Assembly (NCBI GenBank): GCA_963787185.1
Contig: CAWBCC010000013.1
Location: 248,001-312,000 of the forward strand
Direction of reading: 5' to 3'
Length of the DNA stretch: 64,000 nucleotides
DNA from: JAJXZP01 sp963787185
GTDB lineage: Bacteria; Spirochaetota; Spirochaetia; Treponematales; Rectinemataceae
In this document: positions 39,192 through 48,495 of the stretch, piece after piece
Numbering within the stretch: the stretch's first letter is position 1
Layout of the letters: the number at the start of each line of letters is the position of its first letter
Made by a program: the position numbers and the translations under genes
Notes under the pieces: generated by a model
The model's database searches: none
Seen by the model: the letters and a program-made list of their open reading frames with translations, nothing else
Told to the model about the DNA's origin: nothing

Positions 39192-40505
39192 TTATTTCAC
39201 CGTCCTGAGCGCGACGGCGGGGTCGAGCCGGGCGGCCATGCGCGCGGGAAAGAAGGCGGCGCCGAGAGTCAGGACAGCCACGATGAGGATGTCGATCAGG
39301 GTACGGGCCGGACTCAGTCGGAAAGTCATGTGTCCGTTCTTGAGTATGATGAAGAGCGCGCTGTCCAGCCCGAAGTCGAGGAGCGACACTATGCCCATGA
39401 CGAGGAGCGCGAGCAGGAGACCGACGATCACGCCGCCCAGGACCAGGAAGGCCGCTTCGAGGAGGAACAGACTGCGGACCTCGCCGCGCTGCATGCCGAT
39501 GGAGCGCATCGTGCCTATCTCGCGGATGCGCTCGTACATGATTATGCGGAAGGTGTTCGTTATTCCGACCATGATGATGAGGAAGAGTACGATCAGGATG
39601 ACGAGGCTGGCCGTGTCGAGCACGTCGACGATCTGCTTCACCTGGGCGAGCATGTCGTTGAGTGTGAACACTCGATACTTCGTGCCCGTCCAGGACTCGT
39701 TCTTTCCCTGCTGCATCATGGCGCGCACGAAGTTCTGGCTCTCCTTCGCCGCGTCGCGGTCGAAGACCTGCGTGCGCGCCTTCAGGTCGTTGTAGAGCGC
39801 CGTCCCGTACCTGTCCATGCCGTCGAGCGAGGGAAGATAGAAGCCGAGGGTCTGATAGTCGCTCGGAGCGAGATTCAGGAGCCCGTTGACGTAGTCCTTG
39901 TTGGCGTAGCCGGCCATCGAACCCAGAATACCGGGGTCCACGGTGATGCCGGCTATCGCGAACTCGCCGACATTGTTCTGGCCCGTGTAGGTGCGCATCT
40001 GGGCGAGCACGCGATCGCCGATCTGGACGTCGAGGCGCTTCGCGATGGGCTCCGATATGATGAGACCCTGGTGGTCCTTCATGCCCTCCATGCCGCCTTT
40101 CTTGAACACGAGCCTCGAAGGAAGGAAGGTTTCGCCCGCGAAATCGACGCCGTCGATCGTGAGGGTGGCGGTCTTTCCGGCGAATACGAGGGTGCTCTGC
40201 CTGATCGAACTGCGCTTGGTGATGTACTTGGCGGGTATGCCCGCCTCCTTGGCCGCCGCCAGGAGGAGCGAGTCGTCGTGGATGACTTCGAACTCCCTGC
40301 CCGAAGGCGACTTCTCGACGCCCTGCACGAATATGTGCCCCGCGGCGAGGTTGGCGAAGTTCTCGCTTATGTTGATGATGAAGGCGCCGACGAATCCATT
40401 GATCACGGTGACGATCATGATGCCGAAGGCGATGGCTCCGCCCAGAAGAAAGGTCCTCTTTTTCTGCCGCGAAAGGTTCCTCAGCGCGAGTCTGACGGTT
40501 CTCAT
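39192..40505 (-). CDS. FtsX-family ABC transporter permease (second)
   Basis: 437 residues with the MacB/LolC topology: an N-terminal helix (FLLGGAIAFGIMIVTVINGF), a large periplasmic domain of about 210 residues, and three C-terminal helices (LVILIVLFLIIMVGITNTFR, FLLEAAFLVLGGVIVGLLLA, LIDILIVAVLTLGAAFFPAR). The coupling region MYERIREIGTMRSIGMQRGE is the conserved FtsX segment contacting the ATPase. Forms a heteromeric exporter with the gene upstream (9-base gap). Confidence 0.92.
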   Translation of the reverse strand: MRTVRLALRNLSRQKKRTFLLGGAIAFGIMIVTVINGFVGAFIINISENFANLAAGHIFVQGVEKSPSGREFEVIHDDSLLLAAAKEAGIPAKYITKRSSIRQSTLVFAGKTATLTIDGVDFAGETFLPSRLVFKKGGMEGMKDHQGLIISEPIAKRLDVQIGDRVLAQMRTYTGQNNVGEFAIAGITVDPGILGSMAGYANKDYVNGLLNLAPSDYQTLGFYLPSLDGMDRYGTALYNDLKARTQVFDRDAAKESQNFVRAMMQQGKNESWTGTKYRVFTLNDMLAQVKQIVDVLDTASLVILIVLFLIIMVGITNTFRIIMYERIREIGTMRSIGMQRGEVRSLFLLEAAFLVLGGVIVGLLLALLVMGIVSLLDFGLDSALFIILKNGHMTFRLSPARTLIDILIVAVLTLGAAFFPARMAARLDPAVALRTVK

Positions 40506-40514
40506 TTCCTTGTC

Positions 40515-41960
40515 CTATTCGGTTTGCATCGCGCGCACGGGCTGCACCTTGAGCGCCAGCGACACGGGGTAGAGATGGGCGGCGACCGCGACCAGGCCCA
40601 CGAGGACGAGACTCCATACGACCGAGAAGGGATCGACGGCCGGATGGAGCACATCGCCGGCGAAAAGGATGCGGAGGAAGGGGTTGGAGGCGGTTATGTG
40701 CGCCAGATTGAGCACTCCTATGACGCCGAAGGCCAGGAACATGCCGAGCACGCCGAACACCGCGGCGATCGTCAGCGTCTCGACGAGGAACATCCTGCGC
40801 ACGAAGCCTTTCTGGGCGCCGAGGGCGCGCATCGTTCCGATCTCGCCGGTGCGTTCGATGACCGATATCACGAGAGTGTTCATCATGATTATCACCGCCA
40901 CCACGGCCACGATGATGATGGCGATGTCGAAGACCACGCGAACCACGTCTATGCTCGCGGCGAAGGGGCCGGCGGCCGCTTTCCAGCCCGCGGCCCTGGC
41001 CTCGATGCCCTCCGTCGCGAACCATTTGTTCAGGGACAGCACGAGGGCGGGGGCCTGCGCCGGATTCTCGGTCCGGGCCATGATGAAGTGCCAGGCTCCC
41101 GTGTCGGCCCGGGCCTTGGGACGGGCTTGAGCCTTGGCCTTGGGCGCCGGGGTCGGAGCCTTGGCCGCGTTCGCCGGGAGCACCGTTTCGCTGCCGAAGA
41201 GCGAATCTCCCGAGGCGTCGAGGAGGGCCTTCTGAGATTTGGTGATGGGCTCGTCGGCATCGTTGCCGAGCGTGAGCCCACCGAGGATACGAACGGTATC
41301 CACGTCGGCGTAGGAGATGAAGTCGGTCGCCTCGCTCCGCGTTTTGTAGCCTATGATGCCGACGAGGGGGACGGAGCGGATCTTGAATCCCGCCTTGCCG
41401 ATGCCGGTGAGAATGAGCTCCTGTCCGACCTTGGGCGTGAACCCGGCGTCCTTGGCGTACTGCTCGGCCATGTGCTTCGAGATGAGAAGGCCCTCCTCGC
41501 CGGGTTTCAAGAGTCGGCCTTCGATGGCATAGGCATTGTGGAAGAGCTTGTAGTAACTCCCGGGATCGATGCCGAAGAGCAGAGCGAAGCCCTGCTTGTC
41601 GGAATCCTTGGGCGAGACGAGCGCGAAGCCGGTCACCTGCGAGGCGACGCCCGTGATGCTTTTCTCGGTCGAGAGCTTTCGGACGATCTTGTCGTAATAC
41701 GGAATATTCGGGGTGCTCTCCTGACCGCCCACCGACTGCACCCCGAAGAGACTCACCGGGCTCTTGGTCGCGGCCGCGATGAAGATGTCCCCGGTGTAAT
41801 TGCCTATGAATGCGTCCTTGACGCCCTTCGCGGCCGTGTCCATGAAGGCGTTTCCCACGACGAGGATCACGACGCCGAGCGCGAGCAGTATGCCGATGAT
41901 GAGGGTTTTGGCCTTGTGCTCCAGGAGGTTTCTGAAAGCTATGCGCACGAGCACCGGCAT
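40515..41960 (-). CDS. FtsX-family ABC transporter permease (first)
   Basis: 481 residues, same topology as its partner: N-terminal helix (KTLIIGILLALGVVILVVGN), large periplasmic domain containing an Ala/Pro/Lys linker (about 255-285), C-terminal helices (IAIIIVAVVAVIIMMNTLVI, IAAVFGVLGMFLAFGVIGVL, VVWSLVLVGLVAVAAHLYPV). Coupling motif IERTGEIGTMRALGAQKGFV. The order ATPase-permease-permease-LolA-like-barrel suggests export of a lipid or lipoprotein from the inner membrane. Confidence 0.92.
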   Translation of the reverse strand: MPVLVRIAFRNLLEHKAKTLIIGILLALGVVILVVGNAFMDTAAKGVKDAFIGNYTGDIFIAAATKSPVSLFGVQSVGGQESTPNIPYYDKIVRKLSTEKSITGVASQVTGFALVSPKDSDKQGFALLFGIDPGSYYKLFHNAYAIEGRLLKPGEEGLLISKHMAEQYAKDAGFTPKVGQELILTGIGKAGFKIRSVPLVGIIGYKTRSEATDFISYADVDTVRILGGLTLGNDADEPITKSQKALLDASGDSLFGSETVLPANAAKAPTPAPKAKAQARPKARADTGAWHFIMARTENPAQAPALVLSLNKWFATEGIEARAAGWKAAAGPFAASIDVVRVVFDIAIIIVAVVAVIIMMNTLVISVIERTGEIGTMRALGAQKGFVRRMFLVETLTIAAVFGVLGMFLAFGVIGVLNLAHITASNPFLRILFAGDVLHPAVDPFSVVWSLVLVGLVAVAAHLYPVSLALKVQPVRAMQTE

Positions 41961-41963
41961 GCG

Positions 41964-42683
41964 CTAGCTCCCGGACGCGATCTCGGCGTCCTTCCCCTGG
42001 CGGATGTTTTCGGTGACGAGCCCGTCGCGAAGGCGGATGATATGGTCGGCGAGTCCGACGATTTTCGCGTCGTGCGTCGAAAATATGAACGTGGTCTCCA
42101 TTTCGCGGTTGATCTTCTTCATGAGCTCGAGGATCTGTTCGCCCGTGGCGGAGTCCAGGTTGGCAGTGGGCTCGTCCGCCAGCACGATCTGCGGTTTCGT
42201 GACGAGGGCGCGGGCTATGGCCACCCGCTGCCGCTGGCCGCCCGAGAGCTCGTTGGGCTTGTGGTCCCGCCACTGCGTGAGGCCGACTTCTTCCATGAGA
42301 TAGCCGATCCAATCGGAGCGCTCCTTGCCCCGCATCCTTTCCTTGCCGAGCAGAAGGGGAAACTCGATGTTTTCGTACACCGAAAGCACGGGGATGAGGT
42401 TGAACGACTGAAATATGAACCCCAGCGTGCCGTGGCGGAGAGAGGTCAGCGCCTTGTCGTCCAGGTCTCTCGTCGGTCTCGAATCGATGAGGACGGTGCC
42501 GGCGCTGGGACGGTCCACGCAGCCTATCATGTTGAGGATGGTGGTCTTGCCCGATCCGGAAGGGCCCGCTATCGAGATGAAGTCGCCCTTCTCTATGCTG
42601 AACGACACGCCCTTTACCGCTTCGACCTCGACCTTGCCCAATGGATAGACCTTGCGGACGTCCTGGAGCTCTACGATTACCAT
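41964..42683 (-). CDS. LolD/MacB-type ABC transporter ATPase
   Basis: 239 residues from the ATG at 42681-42683 (AAGGAG 6 bases upstream). Walker A SIAGPSGSGKTTILNMIG, Q-loop FIFQSFNLIPVLSVYEN, signature NELSGGQRQRVAIARALV, Walker B KPQIVLADEPTANLDSATGE, H-loop FIFSTHDAKI. The LDSATGEQILELMKKIN and NLIPVLSVYENIEFP segments are typical of the LolD/MacB subfamily. It powers the two adjacent FtsX permeases. Confidence 0.96.
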   Translation of the reverse strand: MVIVELQDVRKVYPLGKVEVEAVKGVSFSIEKGDFISIAGPSGSGKTTILNMIGCVDRPSAGTVLIDSRPTRDLDDKALTSLRHGTLGFIFQSFNLIPVLSVYENIEFPLLLGKERMRGKERSDWIGYLMEEVGLTQWRDHKPNELSGGQRQRVAIARALVTKPQIVLADEPTANLDSATGEQILELMKKINREMETTFIFSTHDAKIVGLADHIIRLRDGLVTENIRQGKDAEIASGS

Positions 42684-42967
42684 ACGTACTCCTTGACTCG
42701 AGCGCTTCGCCGTCCGTTCCGGATACGGCTCCGGGGCCTCAGCGCGCAGGCGCCCCGCCTTTTTCCGACCGCCCTCGAAGGGCGGCGGGACCGCGCGTCT
42801 TGATTCGCTACAAAGATAGCCACTTCCGCGGCTCAGATTCAAGGACGCAAATTCCCCGCCCGGCGAAGTCGGAATTCATCGACCACGCATCCGCGAGGCG
42901 TGCGGCGACCGGCCGCCTTCGCGTATACTGTCCTCGGGAGCGGAGAATCGCCTCGAAGGAAAAGCAT

Positions 42968-44182
42968 TTGGACAATTTCGGGTCCTCCTTACTGGGGGCA
43001 TACGGTCCCTGGATCGAAGAGCTGACGACCGCAGCGGAGAGGAAATACTCCTTTCTCGACGAGAAATGGAGCGAAGTCTCCGTTTGGAGCAGGGAGGCTC
43101 GGAGGCTTTTCGCCTCGCATGTCCTCTCTCGGGAGCTCGGTTCGCCCGAGGTGAAAGTCGGAGGCAGGAGGAATTTCGACGGACTCATCGTAGAGGACCT
43201 GGAGTGGCGCCTGCCGTACGGGCCCCCCACGCGTGCATACTTCCTCAAGCCGGCCGATGCTTCGGGTCGGCTTCCCGGAATCGTCGCGATGCACGACCAC
43301 GGGGCGAACAAGTATTTCGGAAGGCGGAAAATAGCCGATGCGGACGCTCACGTCCATCCGCTGCTCGAAGATTACAGGAAGCTCTACTATGGAGGCAGAC
43401 CCTGGGCCAACGAGCTGGCGAAGCGGGGATACGGAGTTCTGGTTCACGATATCTTTCCCTTCGGCAGCAGAAGGATTCTCGCTTCCGAGCTTCCGGGCTT
43501 CGTCGTGGAACGGATGATGCTCAGGCCCGAAGAACTGCATGAGCTTACTCCCGAGAGTATCGCTTCGGAGAAAGCCCGCGGCGAGTACGATGTCTCGCGC
43601 GGCGAAGCGATACCCGAGATCGAGCGCTACAACGCCTTCGCGGGCCAATACGAGTCGACGATAGCCAAGTCTTTGTTCTGCGCGGGGCTCACCTGGCCCG
43701 GAGTCGTCCTTGCCGAAGACAGGGCCGCGCTCGCCTACCTTGCGTCGCGGCCCGACGTCGATCCGGACCGCATCGGTTGCGGCGGGCTCTCGGGCGGCGG
43801 GCTCAGAACCAACTACCTTGCCGGAAGCGACGATCGCGTACGCTGTTCCGTCACCGCCGGATTCATGACCACCTGGGCGGACTTCGCCATGCATTCGGCC
43901 TATACCCATACCTGGATGATCTACGTCCCCGCGCTGCCTCCGCTCATGGACTATCCGGACATCCTCGCCATGCGCGCGCCATTGCCTTCTCTCGTGCTGG
44001 CCACGCGCCGGGATCCTCTCTTCAGTCCGGACGAGGTTCGGAAGGCCGAGGCGGTCCTCGAAGCGAGCTATCAAAAAGCCGGGGCCGCGGATTGCTTCCG
44101 GATGTCCTACTACGAGGGTCCCCATCGGTTCGACGCGGCCATGCAGGAAGAGGCTTTCGCCTGGTTCGACCGATGGCTCTAG
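42968..44182 (+). CDS. Alpha/beta hydrolase (acetyl-xylan-esterase/dienelactone-hydrolase-like)
   Basis: 404 residues from TTG 42968, with AAGGA 6 bases upstream; a longer frame extends back to 42641 without a start signal. Nucleophile Ser in the elbow IGCGGLSGGGLRTNYLAG, oxyanion region LPGIVAMHDHGANKYFG, Asp in LATRRDPLFSP and His in YEGPHRFDAAM. The large N-terminal segment (about 130 residues) before the hydrolase core is typical of AXE1-like cytoplasmic esterases. No signal peptide. Substrate unknown; it stands alone between divergent and convergent operons. Confidence 0.82.
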   Translation: MDNFGSSLLGAYGPWIEELTTAAERKYSFLDEKWSEVSVWSREARRLFASHVLSRELGSPEVKVGGRRNFDGLIVEDLEWRLPYGPPTRAYFLKPADASGRLPGIVAMHDHGANKYFGRRKIADADAHVHPLLEDYRKLYYGGRPWANELAKRGYGVLVHDIFPFGSRRILASELPGFVVERMMLRPEELHELTPESIASEKARGEYDVSRGEAIPEIERYNAFAGQYESTIAKSLFCAGLTWPGVVLAEDRAALAYLASRPDVDPDRIGCGGLSGGGLRTNYLAGSDDRVRCSVTAGFMTTWADFAMHSAYTHTWMIYVPALPPLMDYPDILAMRAPLPSLVLATRRDPLFSPDEVRKAEAVLEASYQKAGAADCFRMSYYEGPHRFDAAMQEEAFAWFDRWL

Positions 44183-44289
44183 TGTGGAGAAAATAGCCGA
44201 AACCCCAGTGGCAAAAATCGAGTGCCGGCCCTAGACTGTAAAGAGAGGCCTTTGCCTCCAAGCTTGGATGCCTGCCGGGGGAGAGTTCA

Positions 44290-45597
44290 GTGGCCGACGA
44301 CAAAGGGATCAAGACTTTCGTAATAGATACCAATGTCCTCATTCACTATCCCGAATCGATCATGTCGTTCAGGGAAAACGAGATAGTGATTCCGCTCGAG
44401 GTTCTCGAGGAGCTCGACAAGCTCAAAACCTTCCCCGACCAGCGGGGCAAAAGCGCGCGAGAGGCCATCCGCTTTCTCGACACTCTCGCGAAAAAGGGGA
44501 GCCTCAACGAGGGCGTGAGGCTCGAAAACGGCTCCACGCTCCGCGTTTCTCTCGTTCTCCCCGACGAGGGCCCCGAAGGACTCGCTCTCGACCGCAACGA
44601 CAACAAGATCATTCTGTGCGCCTTTGCCATCCAGAAGGAGGGGCGGAGGGTTTTCTTCGTTTCCAAGGACATCAACGCCCGCGTCAAGGCCACGGCCATC
44701 GGGCTGCGCGCCGTGGACTACGAAAAACAGAAGGTGGATATCACCACGCTCTATCAGGGCGTCCGTGAGATGGATGCCTCGGCCGAGAATCTCGCGAGGC
44801 TCGAGGCGACGGGCGAGCTCCCGTTTAAGGAGCGGATGTTCCCCAACGAGTATGCCATTCTGCACGACCGAACGGCGGGACGCGGCACCGTCGCCCGCGG
44901 CGACGGGGAGGGCGCACGGCTCGTGGCTCTGGGCGCCTGGCAGGGGCCCGTCTCCGGCATCTCTCCGCTCAACGAGCGCCAGCGCGTCGCCTTCGAGCTT
45001 CTCCTCGACGACAGGATCAAGCTCGTGTCGCTCGTGGGCAAGGCCGGCACGGGAAAGACTCTCCTCGCGATAGCCGCGGGACTCAAGCGCACGGTCGAAG
45101 ACAAGAAGTACGTGCGCATGCTGGTCACCCGACCGGTCGTTCCCGTGGGCAAGGATATAGGCTACCTCCCCGGGGAAAAGTCGGCCAAGATGGCCAATTG
45201 GATGCAGCCCCTCTTCGACAACCTCGAACAGATACTCGGCGAGTACAAGCGCCCCAACGTCAAGAGCGTCGACCAGCTGGTCAAGGACAAGCTGCTCGAG
45301 ATAGAGGCCCTGTCCTTCATTCGCGGGCGGAGCCTTCCCAACCAGTACATGATCGTCGACGAGGCGCAGAACCTCACTCCGCACGAGATAAAGACCCTGG
45401 TTTCCCGGGCGGGGGAGGGGACGAAGGTCGTTCTCACCGGGGACCCCTATCAGATCGACAATATGTATCTCGACGCCAATTCGAACGGCCTTTCATATCT
45501 CGTGGAAGCCTTCAAGGGCCAAGCCATCTACGGACACATCACGCTGCAGAAGAGCGAACGTTCGGAGCTGGCCGAGCTCGCGGCGAGCCTGTTGTAG
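44290..45597 (+). CDS. phoH: PhoH family ATPase with N-terminal PIN domain
   Basis: 435 residues from GTG 44290 (GGGGGAGAG upstream). PIN domain 5-150: KTFVIDTNVLIHYP, EVLEELDKLKT, LDRNDNKIILCAFA. PhoH helicase/ATPase domain about 225-425: Walker A SLVGKAGTGKTLLAIAAG, VTRPVVPVGKDIGYLPG, Walker B YMIVDEAQNLTPHEIKTLVS, TKVVLTGDPYQID. This PIN-PhoH (PhoH2/YlaK) arrangement is linked to RNA unwinding and cleavage. Followed 9 bases later by a zinc-ribbon gene. Confidence 0.95.
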   Translation: MADDKGIKTFVIDTNVLIHYPESIMSFRENEIVIPLEVLEELDKLKTFPDQRGKSAREAIRFLDTLAKKGSLNEGVRLENGSTLRVSLVLPDEGPEGLALDRNDNKIILCAFAIQKEGRRVFFVSKDINARVKATAIGLRAVDYEKQKVDITTLYQGVREMDASAENLARLEATGELPFKERMFPNEYAILHDRTAGRGTVARGDGEGARLVALGAWQGPVSGISPLNERQRVAFELLLDDRIKLVSLVGKAGTGKTLLAIAAGLKRTVEDKKYVRMLVTRPVVPVGKDIGYLPGEKSAKMANWMQPLFDNLEQILGEYKRPNVKSVDQLVKDKLLEIEALSFIRGRSLPNQYMIVDEAQNLTPHEIKTLVSRAGEGTKVVLTGDPYQIDNMYLDANSNGLSYLVEAFKGQAIYGHITLQKSERSELAELAASLL

Positions 45598-45606
45598 GAG
45601 GAGGCC

Positions 45607-45870
45607 GTGAACGTCCGATTCTGCGAGTCGTGCCGAAGCCTCGTGCTAGCCGACTTTCGCTACTGTCCATACTGCGGTGCGCCGGTTTCGCGGGGACCGG
45701 GCATCGAAGAAGCGCTTTCCCTCCCTTTCGCGCGGATCGAGGCCGCGCGCGGCGCCTCCGCCCCGGCCCGTTTCGCCGAGCTCGCCGAACGGCTCGACAG
45801 GCTCGAGGCCGATATGGATCTCATAATCTCCCAACTCGACGCCGGCATAGGGACCGCTCCGAAGAAATGA
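45607..45870 (+). CDS. Zinc-ribbon coiled-coil small protein
   Basis: 87 residues from GTG 45607 (GGAGGAGGCC directly upstream). MNVRFCESCRSLVLADFRYC, PYCGAPV: two CxxC pairs forming a zinc ribbon at the N-terminus. A C-terminal helix (FAELAERLDRLEADMDLIIS) has heptad Leu/Ile spacing. Co-transcribed with phoH by spacing. Family not recognised; could be a nucleic-acid or protein adaptor. Confidence 0.75.
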   Translation: MNVRFCESCRSLVLADFRYCPYCGAPVSRGPGIEEALSLPFARIEAARGASAPARFAELAERLDRLEADMDLIISQLDAGIGTAPKK

Positions 45871-45995
45871 CGGGCCCGGGAGCCTGAGGGCCGGGCTCGA
45901 AACGGCTGCGGCAGAGGGGAATCATTGTCGAAACACGCCGATGGGTGTAGAGTCGCATCAGGGGAGCGGTCCAAGCCGTCTCCGTGGGAGGCATC

Positions 45996-47225
45996 GTGTA
46001 CGGAGCGATGAAAAAGGAGCTCGGAAGCAAACTCGGACAGATAAGGGCGGAGGGCCTTTACAAGGACGAGCGAGTAATCGCGACGGCTCAAGGCGCCCGC
46101 ATCCGCGTGGCGGGCGGCGCCGAGGTCCTCAATTTCTGCGCCAACAACTACCTCGGCCTCGCCGACGACCCGTCCATCAGGGCCGCCGCCGAGAAGGCGC
46201 TCCGTGAATGGGGCTACGGCATGGCGAGCGTGCGCTTCATCTGCGGCACGCAGGCTCCCCACAAGCGCCTCGAACGCGCGGTTTCCGATTTTCTGGGGAC
46301 GGAGGACACGATTCTCTTCTCCTCCTGCTTCGACGCGAACGGGGCCGTCTTCGAACCCCTCCTCGACGAGGACTGCGCGGTCGTCACCGACAGCCTCAAC
46401 CATGCCTCGATAATCGACGGAATACGCCTCTGCAAGGCGCAGCGGTGGATATACAGGCACAACGACATGCGCGACGTCGAAGAGATCGACGCCGATACGG
46501 GCAAGCCCGCCAAAGGCCTCGAGCGCTGTCTGAAGGAGGCCTCCGGGGCGCGGCTGCGCATGATAGCCACGGACGGCGTCTTTTCGATGGACGGCGATAT
46601 CGCCGAGCTCGAATCCATCTGCGATCTGGCGGACAAGTACGACGCTCTCGTCATGGTGGACGACTCGCACGCGACGGGTTTCGTCGGCAAGACGGGCAGA
46701 GGCACCTGGGAGTACCGAGGCGTGGGCGGCCGCGTCGATATCCTCACCACGACCTTCGGGAAGGCCCTGGGTGGGGCCTCTGGCGGCTGCGTCTCGGCCC
46801 GCGCGGAGATCGTCGAGTATCTGCGGCAGAAGGGCAGACCCTATCTTTTTTCCAACACTCTCGCCCCCTCGATAGTAGGCGGCACCCTGCGGTGCCTCGA
46901 AATGTTGAGCGCGTCCACCTCCCTGCGCGACAAGCTGGAAGCGAACACGAAGCGCTTCCGGGAGGGCATGACCGCGGCGGGCTTCGATATCAGAAGCGGC
47001 GTCCACCCCATCTGTCCCGTGATGCTCTACGACGAGAAGCTCGCCCATTCCATGGCCGATGAACTCTTGAATGAGGGCGTATATGTCATCGGCTTCAGTT
47101 TTCCCGTCGTGCCGCGCGGCAAGGCGAGAATCCGCGTGCAGATATCGGCGGCCCATTCGACCGCGGACGTGGATGCGGCGATCGCGGCCTTCGTCAAGGT
47201 GGGGCGCCGGCTCAAAGTGATATGA
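45996..47225 (+). CDS. kbl: Glycine C-acetyltransferase (2-amino-3-ketobutyrate CoA ligase)
   Basis: 409 residues. GTG 45996 is chosen because it follows GGGAGG by 4 bases and gives MYGAMKKELGSKLGQIRAEG, matching the known N-terminus; ATG 46008 is an alternative. Class II aminotransferase fold with NFCANNYLGLADDPSIRAAA, GYGMASVRFICGTQAPHKRL, MVDDSHATGFVGKTGRG and the PLP-binding Lys in TTTFGKALGGASGG. It interconverts 2-amino-3-oxobutyrate plus CoA and glycine plus acetyl-CoA in threonine breakdown. The usual partner, threonine dehydrogenase (tdh), is not adjacent. Confidence 0.93.
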   Translation: MYGAMKKELGSKLGQIRAEGLYKDERVIATAQGARIRVAGGAEVLNFCANNYLGLADDPSIRAAAEKALREWGYGMASVRFICGTQAPHKRLERAVSDFLGTEDTILFSSCFDANGAVFEPLLDEDCAVVTDSLNHASIIDGIRLCKAQRWIYRHNDMRDVEEIDADTGKPAKGLERCLKEASGARLRMIATDGVFSMDGDIAELESICDLADKYDALVMVDDSHATGFVGKTGRGTWEYRGVGGRVDILTTTFGKALGGASGGCVSARAEIVEYLRQKGRPYLFSNTLAPSIVGGTLRCLEMLSASTSLRDKLEANTKRFREGMTAAGFDIRSGVHPICPVMLYDEKLAHSMADELLNEGVYVIGFSFPVVPRGKARIRVQISAAHSTADVDAAIAAFVKVGRRLKVI

Positions 47226-47313
47226 CCGCCCATCCGGAGCGCCCGCTTGGCGTTCGGGAGCCTTTGTCTGTATATTGAAGACCGAAAACCAAGGCACATC
47301 GAGGATATTCGTC

Positions 47314-47586
47314 ATGCCCACTTACGAGTACGAATGCGCTTCCTGCGGTAAGAGCTTCGACGTGTTCCAGAACATGTCCGACGCGCCCGTCGAAAAATGC
47401 CCGACTTGCGGTTCGGCCGTCAAACGTCGCATAAACGGAGGGACCGGGATCATCTTCAAGGGATCCGGCTTCTACAAGAACGACAGCAAGAAATCCACCC
47501 CGGAAACGAAGGCCAGCCGCACGCCCCCCTCCTCATCCACGACTTCGGAGGATTCCTCCGCTTCCCCCAAGAAGGAAGCGGTCTGA
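47314..47586 (+). CDS. FmdB family zinc-ribbon regulatory protein
   Basis: 90 residues from ATG 47314 (GAGGATATTCGTC upstream). MPTYEYECASCGKSFDVFQN, APVEKCPTCGSAVKRRINGG, TGIIFKGSGFYKND: the FmdB CxxC..CxxC ribbon and the conserved GSGFYxND. A Lys/Ser/Thr-rich tail (about 55-90) is typical of spirochaete and delta-proteobacterial members. Function unresolved, named after a putative regulator of formamidase genes. Confidence 0.92.
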   Translation: MPTYEYECASCGKSFDVFQNMSDAPVEKCPTCGSAVKRRINGGTGIIFKGSGFYKNDSKKSTPETKASRTPPSSSTTSEDSSASPKKEAV

Positions 47587-47605
47587 TCGGACCGTCCGGA
47601 GCGGC

Positions 47606-47908
47606 ATGAAGCGGCCGCGCTACTTCTGCGAGCGCTGCGGCGCCGAGGTCAGGAAAGACGCCCGCTTCTGCCCTCGCTGCGGCCGTTTCTTCTCTTCGGT
47701 CAAGTGTCCGCGCTGCGGCCACGTCGGCGAGGCGGATGACTTCGCTTCGGGCTGCCCCGTTTGCGGCTACGCCGATGCGGCCAACGCGGCGCCCGACCCG
47801 CTGGGCCGCGCCGCCGAGCCGACACAGAGCCCCCCCTGGTGGTCCTATCCGGTGGCCGCCGTCTTGCTCCTGGGACTGATCGTGCTTCTCATCCGCGCGC
47901 TACGCTAG
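47606..47908 (+). CDS. Zinc-ribbon membrane protein
   Basis: 100 residues. Three CxxC pairs in tandem: YFCERCGAEVRKDARFCPRC, KCPRCGHVGEADD, GCPVCGYADA. They are followed by one C-terminal helix (WWSYPVAAVLLLGLIVLLIR). Probably an inner-membrane-anchored double zinc ribbon in the cytoplasm. 20 bases after fmdB, likely same message. Role unknown. Confidence 0.75.
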   Translation: MKRPRYFCERCGAEVRKDARFCPRCGRFFSSVKCPRCGHVGEADDFASGCPVCGYADAANAAPDPLGRAAEPTQSPPWWSYPVAAVLLLGLIVLLIRALR

Positions 47909-47914
47909 CCCGGG

Positions 47915-48451
47915 CTAGCCCACATACTGGTCCAGGCTTCCTTTTCGCAGCAATCTGGATTCGCCGGTCGCCGTGTCGAGGTCGTAGACGTTGAAAGCCG
48001 TGTCGATGTCGAAGCCCGGGTAGCGCAGGGCGAAGTTGAGCGAAGCCGAGCCCTCGTCGCCGGTCACTATCCTGTGGAAGACGTTGCAAGGCCATACGAC
48101 CATGGCCGGCCCGTCGTAGACGAGCTTGCCGTTATGCTCTACGAAGTCGGGGGTGACGGAGAAGGTCTCGACCCGCTTATGCTCGAGCGTGTAGATCTCG
48201 GCAGTGCGTCTGCCCTGGAGAACGATCAGATTGTCTTCCTGGTGGGTGTGGATGTACCAGGGTCTCTCTACGCTGCCCACGGACCCGGGAGACAGAGCCC
48301 GCTTCTGGTGAAGGACGCGGTCGATGCCGTCTACCCGCGGCAGCGCTTCCATCGGCATGATGTCGAAGGCCACGCCGGCGGTCCGCCGGAATTTCCTGAG
48401 CTTGATGATGCGCCAGAAGCGGGGTTCCTCGTCGAACACGAAACTATCCAT
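47915..48451 (-). CDS. Cupin-like protein
   Basis: 178 residues; the start at 48449-48451 has AAAGGAG 7 bases upstream. PWYIHTHQEDNLIVLQGRRT, AEIYTLEHKRVETFSVTPDF, PAMVVWPCNVFHRIVTGDEG: a single cupin barrel with HxH-type metal ligands (IHTHQED) and a downstream His (NVFHRIV). A variable C-terminal FNVYDLDTATGESRLLRKGS follows. It could be an isomerase, oxygenase or binding protein. Leftward pair with the E2-like gene (44-base gap). Confidence 0.75.
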   Translation of the reverse strand: MDSFVFDEEPRFWRIIKLRKFRRTAGVAFDIMPMEALPRVDGIDRVLHQKRALSPGSVGSVERPWYIHTHQEDNLIVLQGRRTAEIYTLEHKRVETFSVTPDFVEHNGKLVYDGPAMVVWPCNVFHRIVTGDEGSASLNFALRYPGFDIDTAFNVYDLDTATGESRLLRKGSLDQYVG

Positions 48452-48495
48452 ATCGGTCTCCTTTCGCCGCGAATGGTCCCCACGTCTTTGCCGCC

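Noticed and set aside
38434..42312. 1292-codon minus-strand frame spanning several genes
   Set aside because: Only its last 247 codons (the LolA-like protein) make sense; the rest is out of frame with the two permeases and ATPase.
39330..42803. 1157-codon plus-strand open frame opposite the ABC exporter genes
   Set aside because: Antisense to clearly recognisable ATPase and permease genes; the His/Asp/Glu-rich product is a codon-bias artefact.
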